Shown: positions 10,794-21,267, numbered from the stretch's first letter. The stretch: 64,000 nt of DNA from Spirochaetota bacterium (GCA_016932015.1 JAFGDQ010000063.1:1-64000); one strand, 5' to 3'. Translations and numbers: made by a program. The notes: a model not told the origin generated them from the letters alone.

Positions 10794-10815
10794 TGGATAT
10801 AAATATTTATATCCA
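10794..10815. terminator. 22-bp perfect AT-rich palindrome between convergent genes, putative bidirectional terminator
   Basis: TGGATATAAAT/ATTTATATCCA read directly; overlaps the stop of the minus-strand ORF. Confidence 0.4.
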
Positions 10816-12540
10816 TTTATAAATAAAACCGGGAATAGGGAATCTTCTTCTGTTAAGTATAAAACCAATTGGATTTCCTTTTTTCTGTCTAATGTAGGAA
10901 ATAGAATTCATTACAATCTGTCTTTTTTCTCTTCCGTCATTTACAATGAGTGCAATTCCGTCAACATGCGATGATAATAGGCCTGGATCTTTATAATTTT
11001 TTAAATTTGTGGTGTCAATTATTACAGCGTCATAATCGGCTTTCAATACTTTTAATAGCGCGTCCAGTTTCGAATCGTTTAAAAGTGTCAGAGGGCTCAT
11101 AGACGCTTTACCTGCCTGTAAAATATTGAGTTTGGAGTCAACCTGATAGATTATTTCAGATAGCTTGATTTTTTCAATTCTTGAAGAAATATTATTAGAT
11201 AATGTTTTCTCAGAACTGGAATCATTATAATTGTCCTGTGCAATATCCTTTACTGTTTCATTATTTGAATCATGAATAGCATGATATTCAATTAGTTTCC
11301 CTTCCTCAAGCATATTAGCTAATCCGGCTCCTTCCGGAATATTAAAAAGTTTATGTATCATTGGGTTGCGAAAATTCGCATCAACTAACAATGTACGTAT
11401 TCCCATTTTATGAGAAAGGCAAAGACTGATATTTGCGCTCGTAATTGTAGCACCTCCCTTTGGAAATGCAGAAGTAATTAATATTGTCTTTTGCTGATTA
11501 ACTTTCATGTAAATAAGAAGCTGGTCGGATAAATCATCAAAAAAGTCAGAGTATTTTTGTTCAGATTTGTTTGGATTAAAGGCATCTATATCCAGAAGCA
11601 TTTTGTCTTTATTTTTTTTAACAGGAATTGAACCCAGTAACGGAAGTCCTGTATATTTTACAATTTCGTTTGGAGATTTAAAAGTCTGATCAAGGAACAT
11701 ATCATATGCGAAAGCAAGGCCGATTCCTGCTGCCATCGCACCAAAAATTGCAGCTAAGAATACCAGCATTTTTGATTTTCCCATTGCCTGATTATTCGAA
11801 AATGCCTGTTCAATGATTTTGACTTTCGCTGTACCGTATGCTTCAAGTTCTGATAATTGCTCTCCTGAGAGTTTTTCAGTCATTGTGTATATGTTATCTC
11901 TTAATTGCCTGACCGAAGGATGCTGCAGGCCATATTTTTGAGTAAGCTCAGCCAATTGCTGCTGTAAATCAAAAATTACATAGGACCTGCTTACTACATT
12001 GGCAATAGCAACGGCATTTTCAGGGCTATAATCACTGATACGTATTTCAAAAAGGTCTGTTCCTGGAATGAGATCGGTTGTTATATTTTCTTTCAGGAAT
12101 TTCATCGCAAAATTAATGAAAAATTGACGTTGCTCTTCCGGAGTTAACAAGTTTAATTTCTCAGTAAGTTTTTTTGTTTTGTATTCAATTAAGAAATTTT
12201 TAATCGGATGGCAGAATTTTTTTTCATAATCAAGCGGACGTTTATCTAATTTTAATGCAAGTACAGCTCTTTTTATTACGGGATTAGATTTTACAATCGC
12301 CATTTGTGTTCTGTGAAGGCCCCTTGCGCCTATATCATAATAGAATTCTGATGTAACCTGCGACTGACCGACAATATGCATTTTTACGGATGCTTCAAAA
12401 ACAGGAGTCTGTATTAGTAAAACTAAAAATACAACAATTATTATTACTGGAGCTACTATTATAACAATTTGTTTTTGCCTGAAAATACCTGAAACTATAT
12501 TTCTGATACTAAAGTCATTTTGTTCTGTATATTTTTCCAT
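10807..12540 (-). CDS. Wzz-type chain-length determinant fused to BY-kinase-like domain with degenerate P-loop
   Basis: N-terminal Wzz region with TM; C-terminal ILITSAFPKGGATITSANISLCLSHKMGIRTLLVDANFRNP and AVIIDTTN; Walker A Lys absent. Confidence 0.85.
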   Translation of the reverse strand: MEKYTEQNDFSIRNIVSGIFRQKQIVIIVAPVIIIVVFLVLLIQTPVFEASVKMHIVGQSQVTSEFYYDIGARGLHRTQMAIVKSNPVIKRAVLALKLDKRPLDYEKKFCHPIKNFLIEYKTKKLTEKLNLLTPEEQRQFFINFAMKFLKENITTDLIPGTDLFEIRISDYSPENAVAIANVVSRSYVIFDLQQQLAELTQKYGLQHPSVRQLRDNIYTMTEKLSGEQLSELEAYGTAKVKIIEQAFSNNQAMGKSKMLVFLAAIFGAMAAGIGLAFAYDMFLDQTFKSPNEIVKYTGLPLLGSIPVKKNKDKMLLDIDAFNPNKSEQKYSDFFDDLSDQLLIYMKVNQQKTILITSAFPKGGATITSANISLCLSHKMGIRTLLVDANFRNPMIHKLFNIPEGAGLANMLEEGKLIEYHAIHDSNNETVKDIAQDNYNDSSSEKTLSNNISSRIEKIKLSEIIYQVDSKLNILQAGKASMSPLTLLNDSKLDALLKVLKADYDAVIIDTTNLKNYKDPGLLSSHVDGIALIVNDGREKRQIVMNSISYIRQKKGNPIGFILNRRRFPIPGFIYKWI

Positions 12541-12626
12541 TTTTTATTCTTCTTTCAATATGCTAAGACATTTTTTGTCTTCCTTCGGTAGGTTTCTTTT
12601 TGAGTTATATCAATATTCTTTTTCTT

Positions 12627-13205
12627 TTAGAAGAAGCTTTCAGATATAACAATTATATCACCCGGTTCAATCACAATATCTGCTCTTGCGTCACCGTCCA
12701 TTACTTTACTTACATCAACTTCAATTTTTGTATATCCTGGCCTGTCACCTCTTGGCCTTAAAATTCGTACTTTACTTTTTGATCCGAATCTTGTAAATCC
12801 GCCCGCAACAGAAATTGCTTTTAATACTGTTGTGTTTTCAGTCAATGAATAAGATCCGGGGTTATTAATTTCCCCGGTAATTGTAAAATTTCTGCTTCTT
12901 GATTCTACCAGAGATACTGTTACGACGGGATATTTTAAATATCCATTTGCTAATCGTGTTTGAACAATGCGTTGAATTTCAGTTATCGTTTTGTTTTTGA
13001 CTTTTACACTTCCAAGATACGCTACCGATATATCCCCGCTTGGAGATACTGTAACTCTGTCATTTGAAGGATCCGGTTTTAATATTCTTACTTCAAGTAT
13101 GTCTCCAATTCCTACCTTATATTCTTCCGCATTTACATTTTTGCTAAAAACAAAAGTAAAAAGCACAATAGAGAATATGGCTATATACATTAAACACTTT
13201 TTCAT
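12627..13205 (-). CDS. Polysaccharide export protein (Wza-like, SLBB domain)
   Basis: YKVGIGDILEVRILKPDPSNDRVTVSPSGDISVAYLGSVKV ... FTITGEINNPGSYSLTENTTVLKAISVAGGFT. Confidence 0.9.
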   Translation of the reverse strand: MKKCLMYIAIFSIVLFTFVFSKNVNAEEYKVGIGDILEVRILKPDPSNDRVTVSPSGDISVAYLGSVKVKNKTITEIQRIVQTRLANGYLKYPVVTVSLVESRSRNFTITGEINNPGSYSLTENTTVLKAISVAGGFTRFGSKSKVRILRPRGDRPGYTKIEVDVSKVMDGDARADIVIEPGDIIVISESFF

Positions 13206-13390
13206 AGTTATCTTCCTGTAAATAGAATTGTATTAAATTGTAGTATTTAAAAAATCTATTCTGCTTTTAATTGTATGTTATTATTGATCCCATCATAAAA
13301 AATATTCTATATATAATTGCAATTAGTATGCTATATCAAGTATAATTTCAATCAATTTATCTGATTATTGAATATTTTCAATGATCATAA

Positions 13391-14530
13391 TTAAAATACA
13401 GCACTAATTTCAATCTGTATCTGGTTTCGGTCATATTTTACATAATAATCAACAGGTTCTGTCTGTTCTGTTTGATTATAGGTATATGTATAGCTAATAT
13501 CTGAAGAAATATGTTCGGAAAAATTGTAAGTAAATCCTGTTTCAAGGCCTATCAATTTACTTTCGATGGCAGTTGCAGGGGATACATTATTGCCATATTG
13601 ATAGAAAAAAGATAAAGAAAATGAAGTTAATCTGGATAACTCTCTATTAAAATCAGCAGTAAAATTCCAGATATCATACACCTCATTTGTCAGAATTGTC
13701 ATTTCATATTCTTTTGATGCGGATAATTCAATGGTATTATTTTCATCTATTTGATGTGTCAGAGTCAAAGCACTGGAAAAAGTATAGTTTGTTTCATCTT
13801 CTGTCTCGACCTGCTCGAAACCTCCCTCTAAATTCCCGGAAAACCGCCTTGTAAAGTAATGAAGATACTCCAGCCCGCATTCATGCAGTATTGTTGTTTC
13901 ACTTTCCGTATCTGATTCTTCCAGAATTTTTCTGTTTGTATATGAGTAAAATATGGAAATAATGTTAAAAGAATTCATTTCAAGGCCAAATGTAATAATT
14001 CCGTTGTTTGATACCGAATCGAGTGTATCTCCGCTAAGCGATTTGATGTAAATATTATTATATTCCAGAGAAAAGAAAAAAGAACGCAATAAATAATTTG
14101 TATATATTGCTGTAAAAGTATTCGTAAGGTAATCGGATCTGCCTAGCAGCTGGCCGAACATATCCTGAAAGTCTCCCGGTTCAGGGTAATGTCCGAATGT
14201 ATCAGTAATGGAAATATTGTCATTATAGAAAATTTCTTTAGCAATAGCCAGCTCAGCTGTTTGTGAATTATTGTTTAAATCACTATTTTCAAGATAAATC
14301 TGTTGTGTGCTTTCTCCAAGTAAATGCCAGTTAATAGTCCTTCCTTCGTGAATCAGGCCTATGCCTGCTGTTATTTCTGTTATGAAATCTGACTCCTTGT
14401 CTTCAGAAGAATTTATATTGTCATCGTACATCTCGCTCAAGCTGCCGGATAACTGCAGTTCGACCGCGTAAGAAAAAGTTGTAGTAATCACGATAAAAAA
14501 GATAATTTTAGTTATTAAAAGAATTTTCAT
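13391..14530 (-). CDS. Outer-membrane beta-barrel protein of EPS cluster
   Basis: Signal peptide, alternating amphipathic strands, terminal aromatic pattern (RNQIQIEISAVF). Confidence 0.65.
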   Translation of the reverse strand: MKILLITKIIFFIVITTTFSYAVELQLSGSLSEMYDDNINSSEDKESDFITEITAGIGLIHEGRTINWHLLGESTQQIYLENSDLNNNSQTAELAIAKEIFYNDNISITDTFGHYPEPGDFQDMFGQLLGRSDYLTNTFTAIYTNYLLRSFFFSLEYNNIYIKSLSGDTLDSVSNNGIITFGLEMNSFNIISIFYSYTNRKILEESDTESETTILHECGLEYLHYFTRRFSGNLEGGFEQVETEDETNYTFSSALTLTHQIDENNTIELSASKEYEMTILTNEVYDIWNFTADFNRELSRLTSFSLSFFYQYGNNVSPATAIESKLIGLETGFTYNFSEHISSDISYTYTYNQTEQTEPVDYYVKYDRNQIQIEISAVF

Positions 14531-14555
14531 CTATGGAACATTTTGCTATTTTTAT

Positions 14556-16862
14556 TTATTTTAGGTCCTGTAAAATCCAGGTTCCTTTCGAGCTTCCGGT
14601 AAAAATATCTCCGGTATGAGGATTTACTGAAATAGCGCCAATACCGGTTCTGGCAAGGTTACAGGTTATATTTTGCCATGTTTTTCCACTGTCTTTACTT
14701 CTCCAGATATGTGAAATACCACTTGCAGCCATTCCTGCATAAATAATATCCGGATTCCCCGGATCAAGAGTAACAGCCCTTATAAAATTGCCCCTTGCAA
14801 AGTGGGCAGGATTTTCCCCAAAAGCTGATTTAAGTGCATTTAAGCTTTTCCACGATCTCCCGTTGAATGTGGCCAAATCTCCTGTTTTGTCAAGTGTATA
14901 AATAATATCCGGATTATTCGGAGCCACAGTAAAAGTGGGCCTTGAATCCATCCTTGAAAATTTCCAGCCCGGATTCGCGTATTTTTGCCAGGTTTTTCCT
15001 GTGTTGTCAGATTTGAGAATAATTTTTCTTGATTTATCAATAGCGTAAATAGTATCCGGGTACGAATGGCACATGCCGATTACTTGCGGTTTTCTCTCAC
15101 TGTATTCGCCAAAGTTAATATTCGTAAAAGTTTTACCTGCATCATGTGAAATTTTATTTCCCGCGTACACAATATTAGGCTTCTCATAATTAAATGAAAT
15201 AAAGAAATTATTATTTTCTTCTAAATTTTCAATCAAATTCCAGGTTTTACCTTCGTCTTCGGAACGCATTAATTGTGTTCTCCAGTAATCTCCAACAGAT
15301 GCAACAATAATTTTTGAGCCTTTAACCGGCTGAAAAGCTCCGGAATAAGTACCTATCCATGAAATTATTCCTTTCCTAAACCAGTCGGATATATTTTTAT
15401 TTCTGAGTTCAAAGTATTTTCCGCCGTTATTTGTAATAGTCATCCCGACATCAAAGTTAAAGAAGGCAAATCGATTTTTGTCAAACAGGTCAAATGCTGC
15501 GCCGGAATTGGACCAGCCCCATGCAAATCCGGTAAAAAGAGTCGAGCTGTCTTTGAATGTTTTACCTCCATCTGTAGTTTTCCATATTGTAGCCCTGGAA
15601 TACGCAACAGCTTCATCAGGATTTTCAGGATTCGGCACTATACCTGATAATTCACCGGCTATTCGTGACTTCCAGCTGCCCTTTGTCCTTTTTCTTAAAG
15701 GCGGGATAATTTTTCCAAGCTTCTTTATTAATTGTGATTTTAAGTTTCCGTCTCTTCCCAATCCCGGAGCAGGTATTGTCTCCATATCGTCATACCATGT
15801 TTTGCCATTGTCATGACTGATTATTGTATTTGATTTAAGCCCTGTCAGATAAATAATTTCCGGGTATCCCGGATTTATAAACACTCTGGCAGTATCAAAT
15901 TTTTTTATCATTGAAAAAGATTTTCCGTTATCAGTTGAACGATACAGGCCTTTCCCTTTTAATGCTATGTAAACAATGTGTGGATTTTTAATGTTAACGG
16001 CAATTGATGAAATATGTCCGGTTGGTAAATTTCCTGTCGGTTTCAGATTTTTTCCGCGAGAATATGAGATATAAAAACCTTTGTTTGTTGCGACGTACAG
16101 CGTTTTGCCGTCTTTTGGATGTGGTGTGATCGCATAAACAATACTATGGCCTCTCAGACTGCTTAAACGCTTCCTGGGCCATGATTTTCCTCCATCATCC
16201 GACCTGAAAATGCCGTTTCCGGCAAATGCAGCATACCATCTTTGAACTTTATTTCCTATTGCAGATGTTGGATCATATGCTATATTATGCCTGAATATCC
16301 TGTGAATTTTGGGATCGTAATTTGTTTCCGTTTGCAGAACAAGTTCCCAGTCTTCACCTCCATTTATTGATCTGTATAAGCCCTTATAGTCTTTAGCAAG
16401 CCGGTTCCACGCATTATCAGCAATAAGAAATACAATGTCTGGATTTGCCGGATCCACTTCTATTGATTGACATTTGTTAGCGTAAAGTCCTTTATCAAGC
16501 GTTTTGTGCCATGTTTTACCTGCGTTTGTACTCCGCCATGCGCCGGACACATCGTGTGAAAGATAAATGTAATCAGGTTTTGATAAGCATCTTGCAATCC
16601 CGTGCAGATGCTGTTCAGCTTCACCGCCTGTCATTCCTTTTTTGTATTCTTTTTCAGATCTTATGGGTAATACTTTCCACTGGTTTTTATGGAATTTTTT
16701 TATTTTGCCTTCATATACCGATCCCGCGAAACAGGGATAGTTGTTTTCTATCTCATTTCCGGAAAACCTGCAGGGTAAAAGAAATAATATAAAATAAACT
16801 ATCAATATTATTAGTTTATTATAATATTTCGACTTTTGAAGTGTTGTCTTTTTTATATTCAA
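14556..16862 (-). CDS. BNR/Asp-box multi-repeat exported protein (sialidase/GH74/Vps10-like propeller); TTG start
   Basis: About 10 Asp boxes: STNAGKTW, SINGGEDW, SDDGGKSW, STDNGKSF, SHDNGKTW, TTDGGKTF, SEDEGKTW, SHDAGKTF, SDNTGKTW, SKDSGKTW. Confidence 0.85.
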   Translation of the reverse strand: MNIKKTTLQKSKYYNKLIILIVYFILFLLPCRFSGNEIENNYPCFAGSVYEGKIKKFHKNQWKVLPIRSEKEYKKGMTGGEAEQHLHGIARCLSKPDYIYLSHDVSGAWRSTNAGKTWHKTLDKGLYANKCQSIEVDPANPDIVFLIADNAWNRLAKDYKGLYRSINGGEDWELVLQTETNYDPKIHRIFRHNIAYDPTSAIGNKVQRWYAAFAGNGIFRSDDGGKSWPRKRLSSLRGHSIVYAITPHPKDGKTLYVATNKGFYISYSRGKNLKPTGNLPTGHISSIAVNIKNPHIVYIALKGKGLYRSTDNGKSFSMIKKFDTARVFINPGYPEIIYLTGLKSNTIISHDNGKTWYDDMETIPAPGLGRDGNLKSQLIKKLGKIIPPLRKRTKGSWKSRIAGELSGIVPNPENPDEAVAYSRATIWKTTDGGKTFKDSSTLFTGFAWGWSNSGAAFDLFDKNRFAFFNFDVGMTITNNGGKYFELRNKNISDWFRKGIISWIGTYSGAFQPVKGSKIIVASVGDYWRTQLMRSEDEGKTWNLIENLEENNNFFISFNYEKPNIVYAGNKISHDAGKTFTNINFGEYSERKPQVIGMCHSYPDTIYAIDKSRKIILKSDNTGKTWQKYANPGWKFSRMDSRPTFTVAPNNPDIIYTLDKTGDLATFNGRSWKSLNALKSAFGENPAHFARGNFIRAVTLDPGNPDIIYAGMAASGISHIWRSKDSGKTWQNITCNLARTGIGAISVNPHTGDIFTGSSKGTWILQDLK

Positions 16863-17052
16863 AATTTATTCTTAATATTTCTTTTTCTGGATATAAATCG
16901 GGATGTGCAGCAGTTATGTTCAGAAGGCTTTGCGGTTTTTTCTTGCATTTTTATATTTTCTGCAATATAATAAGATTATGCCGACAAGGCATAACTTTTC
17001 AATTTAATTACCTCCTAAGACCGGCTACCTCAGTCGGTCTCTTTTTGTATAT

Positions 17053-17083
17053 AGCCATTAAAAATAGATACAAAGCGGAAAAT
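17053..17083 (-). promoter_or_regulatory. Putative sigma70-type promoter upstream of the BNR gene leader
   Basis: Minus strand TTGACA, 16-nt spacer, TATTTT. Confidence 0.35.
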
Positions 17084-17093
17084 GTCAAATGAA

Positions 17094-17555
17094 TTATTTT
17101 ATAATTTTAATTTTCTGATTTCTTTTTATTCCGAATATTTCGGTTTCTTCATGTGTGGGGAACAGGATATCAAGGCGTTTTCCTTTTATGCTTTTTCCTG
17201 TATCTACAGCAGTGTATTCTTTTCCATTGTATATTATTTTTGAACCAAGTTCTATTAACTCAGGATCAACTGCAATTATGTTGATGTCTTTTTCTATGTA
17301 ATGCTTCATTGTTTTACCTGTTGCTGTCATTCCGGCCCATTTACCGTTGCAGCATGGCCCCGGGCAGTATGCGGTAACAGTGAGCCCGGTCATTGTAATA
17401 TCCGCTGTCTTTTCATACAGACTGCTGTCTGTGAAAAAGAATGCATTAATATTATTATAAAAAAATGGTACAAGGATAAAGATAAGGGCGATAATAAATA
17501 TCTCAAAAATAAATTCTTTTTTTAACTTCATTAAAATTAAAAATACTCCAAACAA
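17094..17555 (-). CDS. 3D-domain protein (MltA/Rpf-like 3D fold)
   Basis: TAYCPGPCCNGKWAGMTATGKTMK...IAVDPELIELGSKIIYNGKEYTAVDTGKSIKGKRLDILFPTHEET. Confidence 0.85.
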   Translation of the reverse strand: MFGVFLILMKLKKEFIFEIFIIALIFILVPFFYNNINAFFFTDSSLYEKTADITMTGLTVTAYCPGPCCNGKWAGMTATGKTMKHYIEKDINIIAVDPELIELGSKIIYNGKEYTAVDTGKSIKGKRLDILFPTHEETEIFGIKRNQKIKIIK

Positions 17556-17659
17556 ACGGCTGTAAGTATTAAGCCTGTAAAAATGCTGTTCAGACTCGTA
17601 AAATCAATTATAAATCTGAACAGGTAAATATTGTGATCCAAATCAGTATTTGATTTTGA

Positions 17660-18859
17660 TTACTGCTCATACGCGAAATATCTCTCTTTAATATAATCCA
17701 AATTCCTGATGGAAAAGATAAATCCGATAATTATAATCAGCATTATTATACTGGCAACACGGAATGCAGCTGAGACGGAATATAATGAAACAATAGGCTG
17801 CGCCAGAATCGGAGACAGGAACATACCCAGATAATTTGCCATTGACGCGCGTCCAATCAGGCGTCCGCGAATTTCAACCGGCGAGGTTTCCATTATCCAG
17901 AGATTTCCCGCAGGAAGCAGAAATCCGATTCCTATACTCGCTGTAATATGCGCGATGATGAGTGACAGGAATCCGTTGCTGTATGATATACCTGTATAGC
18001 CGACTGCCATGAAAGCAAAAGCAGCAATATATATTCTGGGGAATGATAATCTTTTTTTAAAATGTTTGAATAAAAACGCGAATACTGATGTCGCGAATAT
18101 TGATATACTCATTGCGAATCCCATCAAAGAGTTTGAAACACCGAGTTTGTTGTAAAGATAAGGCATCTGTACAGGCATCATAAAAAAGAATGCTGTGCCC
18201 GCGAAAATTAATAAATAGATTAAAATAACAAGGTTTCCGGAGAAGGCAGGTACTGCTGTATTATTATTTTTCTTTTGTTCTTTTTTCTGTCCGGGTTCAT
18301 GTTTAGGTTCCTTGAAAAAAGCGGAAACCATGAAAATTACCGGAATGGAAAAAAGGTATATTAAAAAAGGAAGATGCCATTGTATTTCGGAAAGCACACC
18401 TGCCAAAGCAAGAAAGAGAACTCCTCCCAGTCCCGCAAAGGCGTTCTGATATCCGACAAAAGCACTGCGCTCATCATCACGAAAAAAGTCATATATGAAT
18501 GAGTTTGAAATAGTCATTATTCCGCCTACGGCAATTCCGAGAAATATTCTTCCTGAAAGAATAGAGTATAAATCATTCAGGAAGAACCCGGACGCTCCGC
18601 CAAGCGCGTACAGCACTAAAGAAAGCAGCAACAGTTTTTTGCCGCTCGTATTATCTATCAGGTATCCGAAAACAGGTGACGCTGCCGCGATAAAAAGTGC
18701 GGGCAGAGTAATTATAAGACGTGTAAGTAAATCGGCATACGGCACATTAGTAAATATCTGATTCATTTGGGGTAAAGAAGGCGATACTATGGCAACAGCC
18801 ATTACAGTCATCATGCTTGTCAGCAGAAGGGTTATCTTGACAGTAGAATAACGTTTCAT
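17660..18859 (-). CDS. Major facilitator superfamily transporter
   Basis: 399 aa, 12 hydrophobic segments, GRIFLGIAVGGIMTISNSFIYD, PVEIRGRLIG. Confidence 0.85.
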   Translation of the reverse strand: MKRYSTVKITLLLTSMMTVMAVAIVSPSLPQMNQIFTNVPYADLLTRLIITLPALFIAAASPVFGYLIDNTSGKKLLLLSLVLYALGGASGFFLNDLYSILSGRIFLGIAVGGIMTISNSFIYDFFRDDERSAFVGYQNAFAGLGGVLFLALAGVLSEIQWHLPFLIYLFSIPVIFMVSAFFKEPKHEPGQKKEQKKNNNTAVPAFSGNLVILIYLLIFAGTAFFFMMPVQMPYLYNKLGVSNSLMGFAMSISIFATSVFAFLFKHFKKRLSFPRIYIAAFAFMAVGYTGISYSNGFLSLIIAHITASIGIGFLLPAGNLWIMETSPVEIRGRLIGRASMANYLGMFLSPILAQPIVSLYSVSAAFRVASIIMLIIIIGFIFSIRNLDYIKERYFAYEQ

Positions 18860-19372
18860 AGGTGAAATAATCCTTATTTGTATTTAAATTTATAAATTTT
18901 AAACATGACAGATTATTAACACGACATAATAGTTGTGCCGGAGTATTTGCATGTTTGTTGACGCGAATTCGATAGATCCTGATAATTGAAAATTTTAAAA
19001 TTATTACCGGTAATCCTGGCCTTTTACTCTAAAACATTTACATGATTATGCGGGGTTTCCTGCTTATAACAGAAAAGCTGTCATAAAATAAACATTTAAT
19101 AAATACTGATTTTGTCAGGCTCTGAAATTATCTGTCCAGTCCAGTTTAATAAATTGCATACAGCAATATAAAACTAGTAAAAAAAGATGCTTAAATATAG
19201 CAATAATTTTTTTTAAATTATTGCTCCGTTTTTTTTCAATAATACTGCCGGATTTTTTATTTTTATTGATAAATGCCTTTAATAATATAGATAACAATCT
19301 TGACTTCATACTTGACTTTGTATTTAATCCGGTTAAAATTAAAATAGTAAATATATACGGAGAGAGTTCCTC

Positions 19373-21160
19373 ATGGAGAAAATGCTTAGAGTTGATTTTC
19401 CTTTTTTGAATAAATATGTTGAAATGCCGGAAGGCTCTAAAATATCAGATGCCTGTGATGCCGCGGGCCATCCTCTTAATCTGGTTTGCGGAGGAAAAGG
19501 CAAGTGTAAAAAATGCGCTGTAGATATTGAAGAAAACGGCACTGTCAAAAATGTAATTTCCTGCCAGACGGAAATTTTTGAAGGAGTAAAAATTCTTTTA
19601 AAAGATGAAAATATTCAGGCTAAAATACTGACGGAATCAAAATTGAAGGACTTTGATTTTAATCCATGCCTGTCATTAAAATATATTTCCCGGGAATTTT
19701 TAAAAACAGAGATGGGAGAAAATGACTGGGATACTATTAAGAAAGCATCAGGTTTATCATTAAGCATCCCGTCTCTTGAAATAATCCGGAAATTGTCAAA
19801 ATTATTTCATAATGAAGACGGTATAACCTGCGTACTGTACAATGACACTCTGCTGGATGTTCTGCAGGGTAAGAAGGAGGAAATATTCGCGCTTGCCTTT
19901 GATATAGGTACAACTTCTGTTGTCGGATATTTGTACAATATGAAGACTTATGAACTGATAGGCGTAAATTCCGGATTAAATAAACAGACACAGATAGGCG
20001 GCGATGTCATAAGCAGAATAGATTATACAGTCAATAATACGGATGGACTTGATAAACTGCACTCACTTGTAATTGCAACAGTTAATGAAATTATAGATAA
20101 TATCTGTAAAGATTACAGTATTGATAAAAACTTGATTTATCAGGCTAATTTTTGCGGAAACAGCACAATGCAGCATATATTCCTGAAAATTTATCCTGAG
20201 CATCTGGGGAAAATTCCTTTTTCAAGCACTACTCATAGCGAAGTTTTAACCGAAGCGTCGGAATTAAAACTGAATATAAATCCCGCTGCACGTGTTGTTT
20301 TTCTGCCTTTGCTTGGCGGATTTGTCGGAGCGGATACGACTGCTGTTCTGACTTCGCTTCCCAATGATGACAAGAGCAGGCTGATAATTGACCTTGGTAC
20401 GAACGGTGAGATTGCAGCTGGGAAGGGGAATACATACAGAGTCGCTTCAACTGCGTGCGGCCCTGCTCTGGAAGGCGCAGGGCTCACATCCGGGATGAGA
20501 GGCACGACAGGAGCTATTGAACGTTTTAAAATAGCCGAAGGCGATGTATTTTATAAGGTATTAGGGGATGTTAAGCCGAAAGGAATTTGCGGTTCTGCTA
20601 TTATTGATATTGTAAGCGAACTGTTCGATAACGGAATTTTAACAGCCATGGGAGCTTTTTGCGGGAAAGATGAAATTAAAAATCAGGATCTTGCAAAAAG
20701 AATAATTCCCTGGGAGAAAAGCAAAGCTTTTATTGTATGTTTTAAAGAAGAGACAGATTCAGGAAAACCTATCCTGATAACGCAAATCGATATAAGACAG
20801 GTTCAGCTCGCGAAAGGTGCAATCAGTACAGGCTGCCATATGCTTGTTGAAAAATGCTGTCTTTCCATTGAGAATATTGATGAAATCCTTATCGCTGGCG
20901 CGTTCGGCAATTATATAGATATCAGTAAAGCGCAGAATATTGGGATGATCCCGTTTCATGAAAATGTTGCAACGCAGTCAATAGGCAATGCTGCAGGTAC
21001 AGGCTGCCAGATGCATCTGCTGTCTAAGGATAAGCAGAAATTCTGTAATGAAATAGCGAAAAATGCCACACATGTGGAGCTTGCTTCTGATCCGAAATTT
21101 TCCATGAATTATATTATGAATACGTCATTTGATTCATCTGAATTTGACTTTGAGGATTAA
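19373..21160 (+). CDS. ASKHA-domain [2Fe-2S] ferredoxin-like corrinoid activation protein (RACE/DUF4445 type)
   Basis: N-terminal CGGKGKCKKC...C cluster motif; FALAFDIGTTSVVGYLYNM, LIIDLGTNGEIAAGKG, GICGSAIIDIVSELF; adjacent corrinoid methyltransferase genes. Confidence 0.9.
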   Translation: MEKMLRVDFPFLNKYVEMPEGSKISDACDAAGHPLNLVCGGKGKCKKCAVDIEENGTVKNVISCQTEIFEGVKILLKDENIQAKILTESKLKDFDFNPCLSLKYISREFLKTEMGENDWDTIKKASGLSLSIPSLEIIRKLSKLFHNEDGITCVLYNDTLLDVLQGKKEEIFALAFDIGTTSVVGYLYNMKTYELIGVNSGLNKQTQIGGDVISRIDYTVNNTDGLDKLHSLVIATVNEIIDNICKDYSIDKNLIYQANFCGNSTMQHIFLKIYPEHLGKIPFSSTTHSEVLTEASELKLNINPAARVVFLPLLGGFVGADTTAVLTSLPNDDKSRLIIDLGTNGEIAAGKGNTYRVASTACGPALEGAGLTSGMRGTTGAIERFKIAEGDVFYKVLGDVKPKGICGSAIIDIVSELFDNGILTAMGAFCGKDEIKNQDLAKRIIPWEKSKAFIVCFKEETDSGKPILITQIDIRQVQLAKGAISTGCHMLVEKCCLSIENIDEILIAGAFGNYIDISKAQNIGMIPFHENVATQSIGNAAGTGCQMHLLSKDKQKFCNEIAKNATHVELASDPKFSMNYIMNTSFDSSEFDFED

Positions 21161-21235
21161 AGCAGGGGATTTTTTTTGTAAATTTTCCTGCTTCGGGAAT
21201 TAACCTGAAAATTTTATAATTATATTTTGAGGAAT

Positions 21236-21267
21236 AAAAAAGGCCATTTATTATAAATGGCCTTTTT
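21236..21267. terminator. Bidirectional rho-independent terminator
   Basis: AAAAAGGCCATTTA-TTA-TAAATGGCCTTTTT between convergent genes. Confidence 0.85.

Noticed and set aside
16863-17060. c-di-GMP-I (GEMM) riboswitch upstream of the BNR gene
   Set aside because: GGTAGCCGG and CCGCAAAGCC blocks are present, but their order is reversed relative to the canonical aptamer; reported only as an unassigned structured leader.
18880-19372. Long intergenic region as a possible ncRNA or tRNA
   Set aside because: No tRNA T-loop pattern or stable structured element recognised by eye; no tRNA or rRNA was recognised anywhere in the window.
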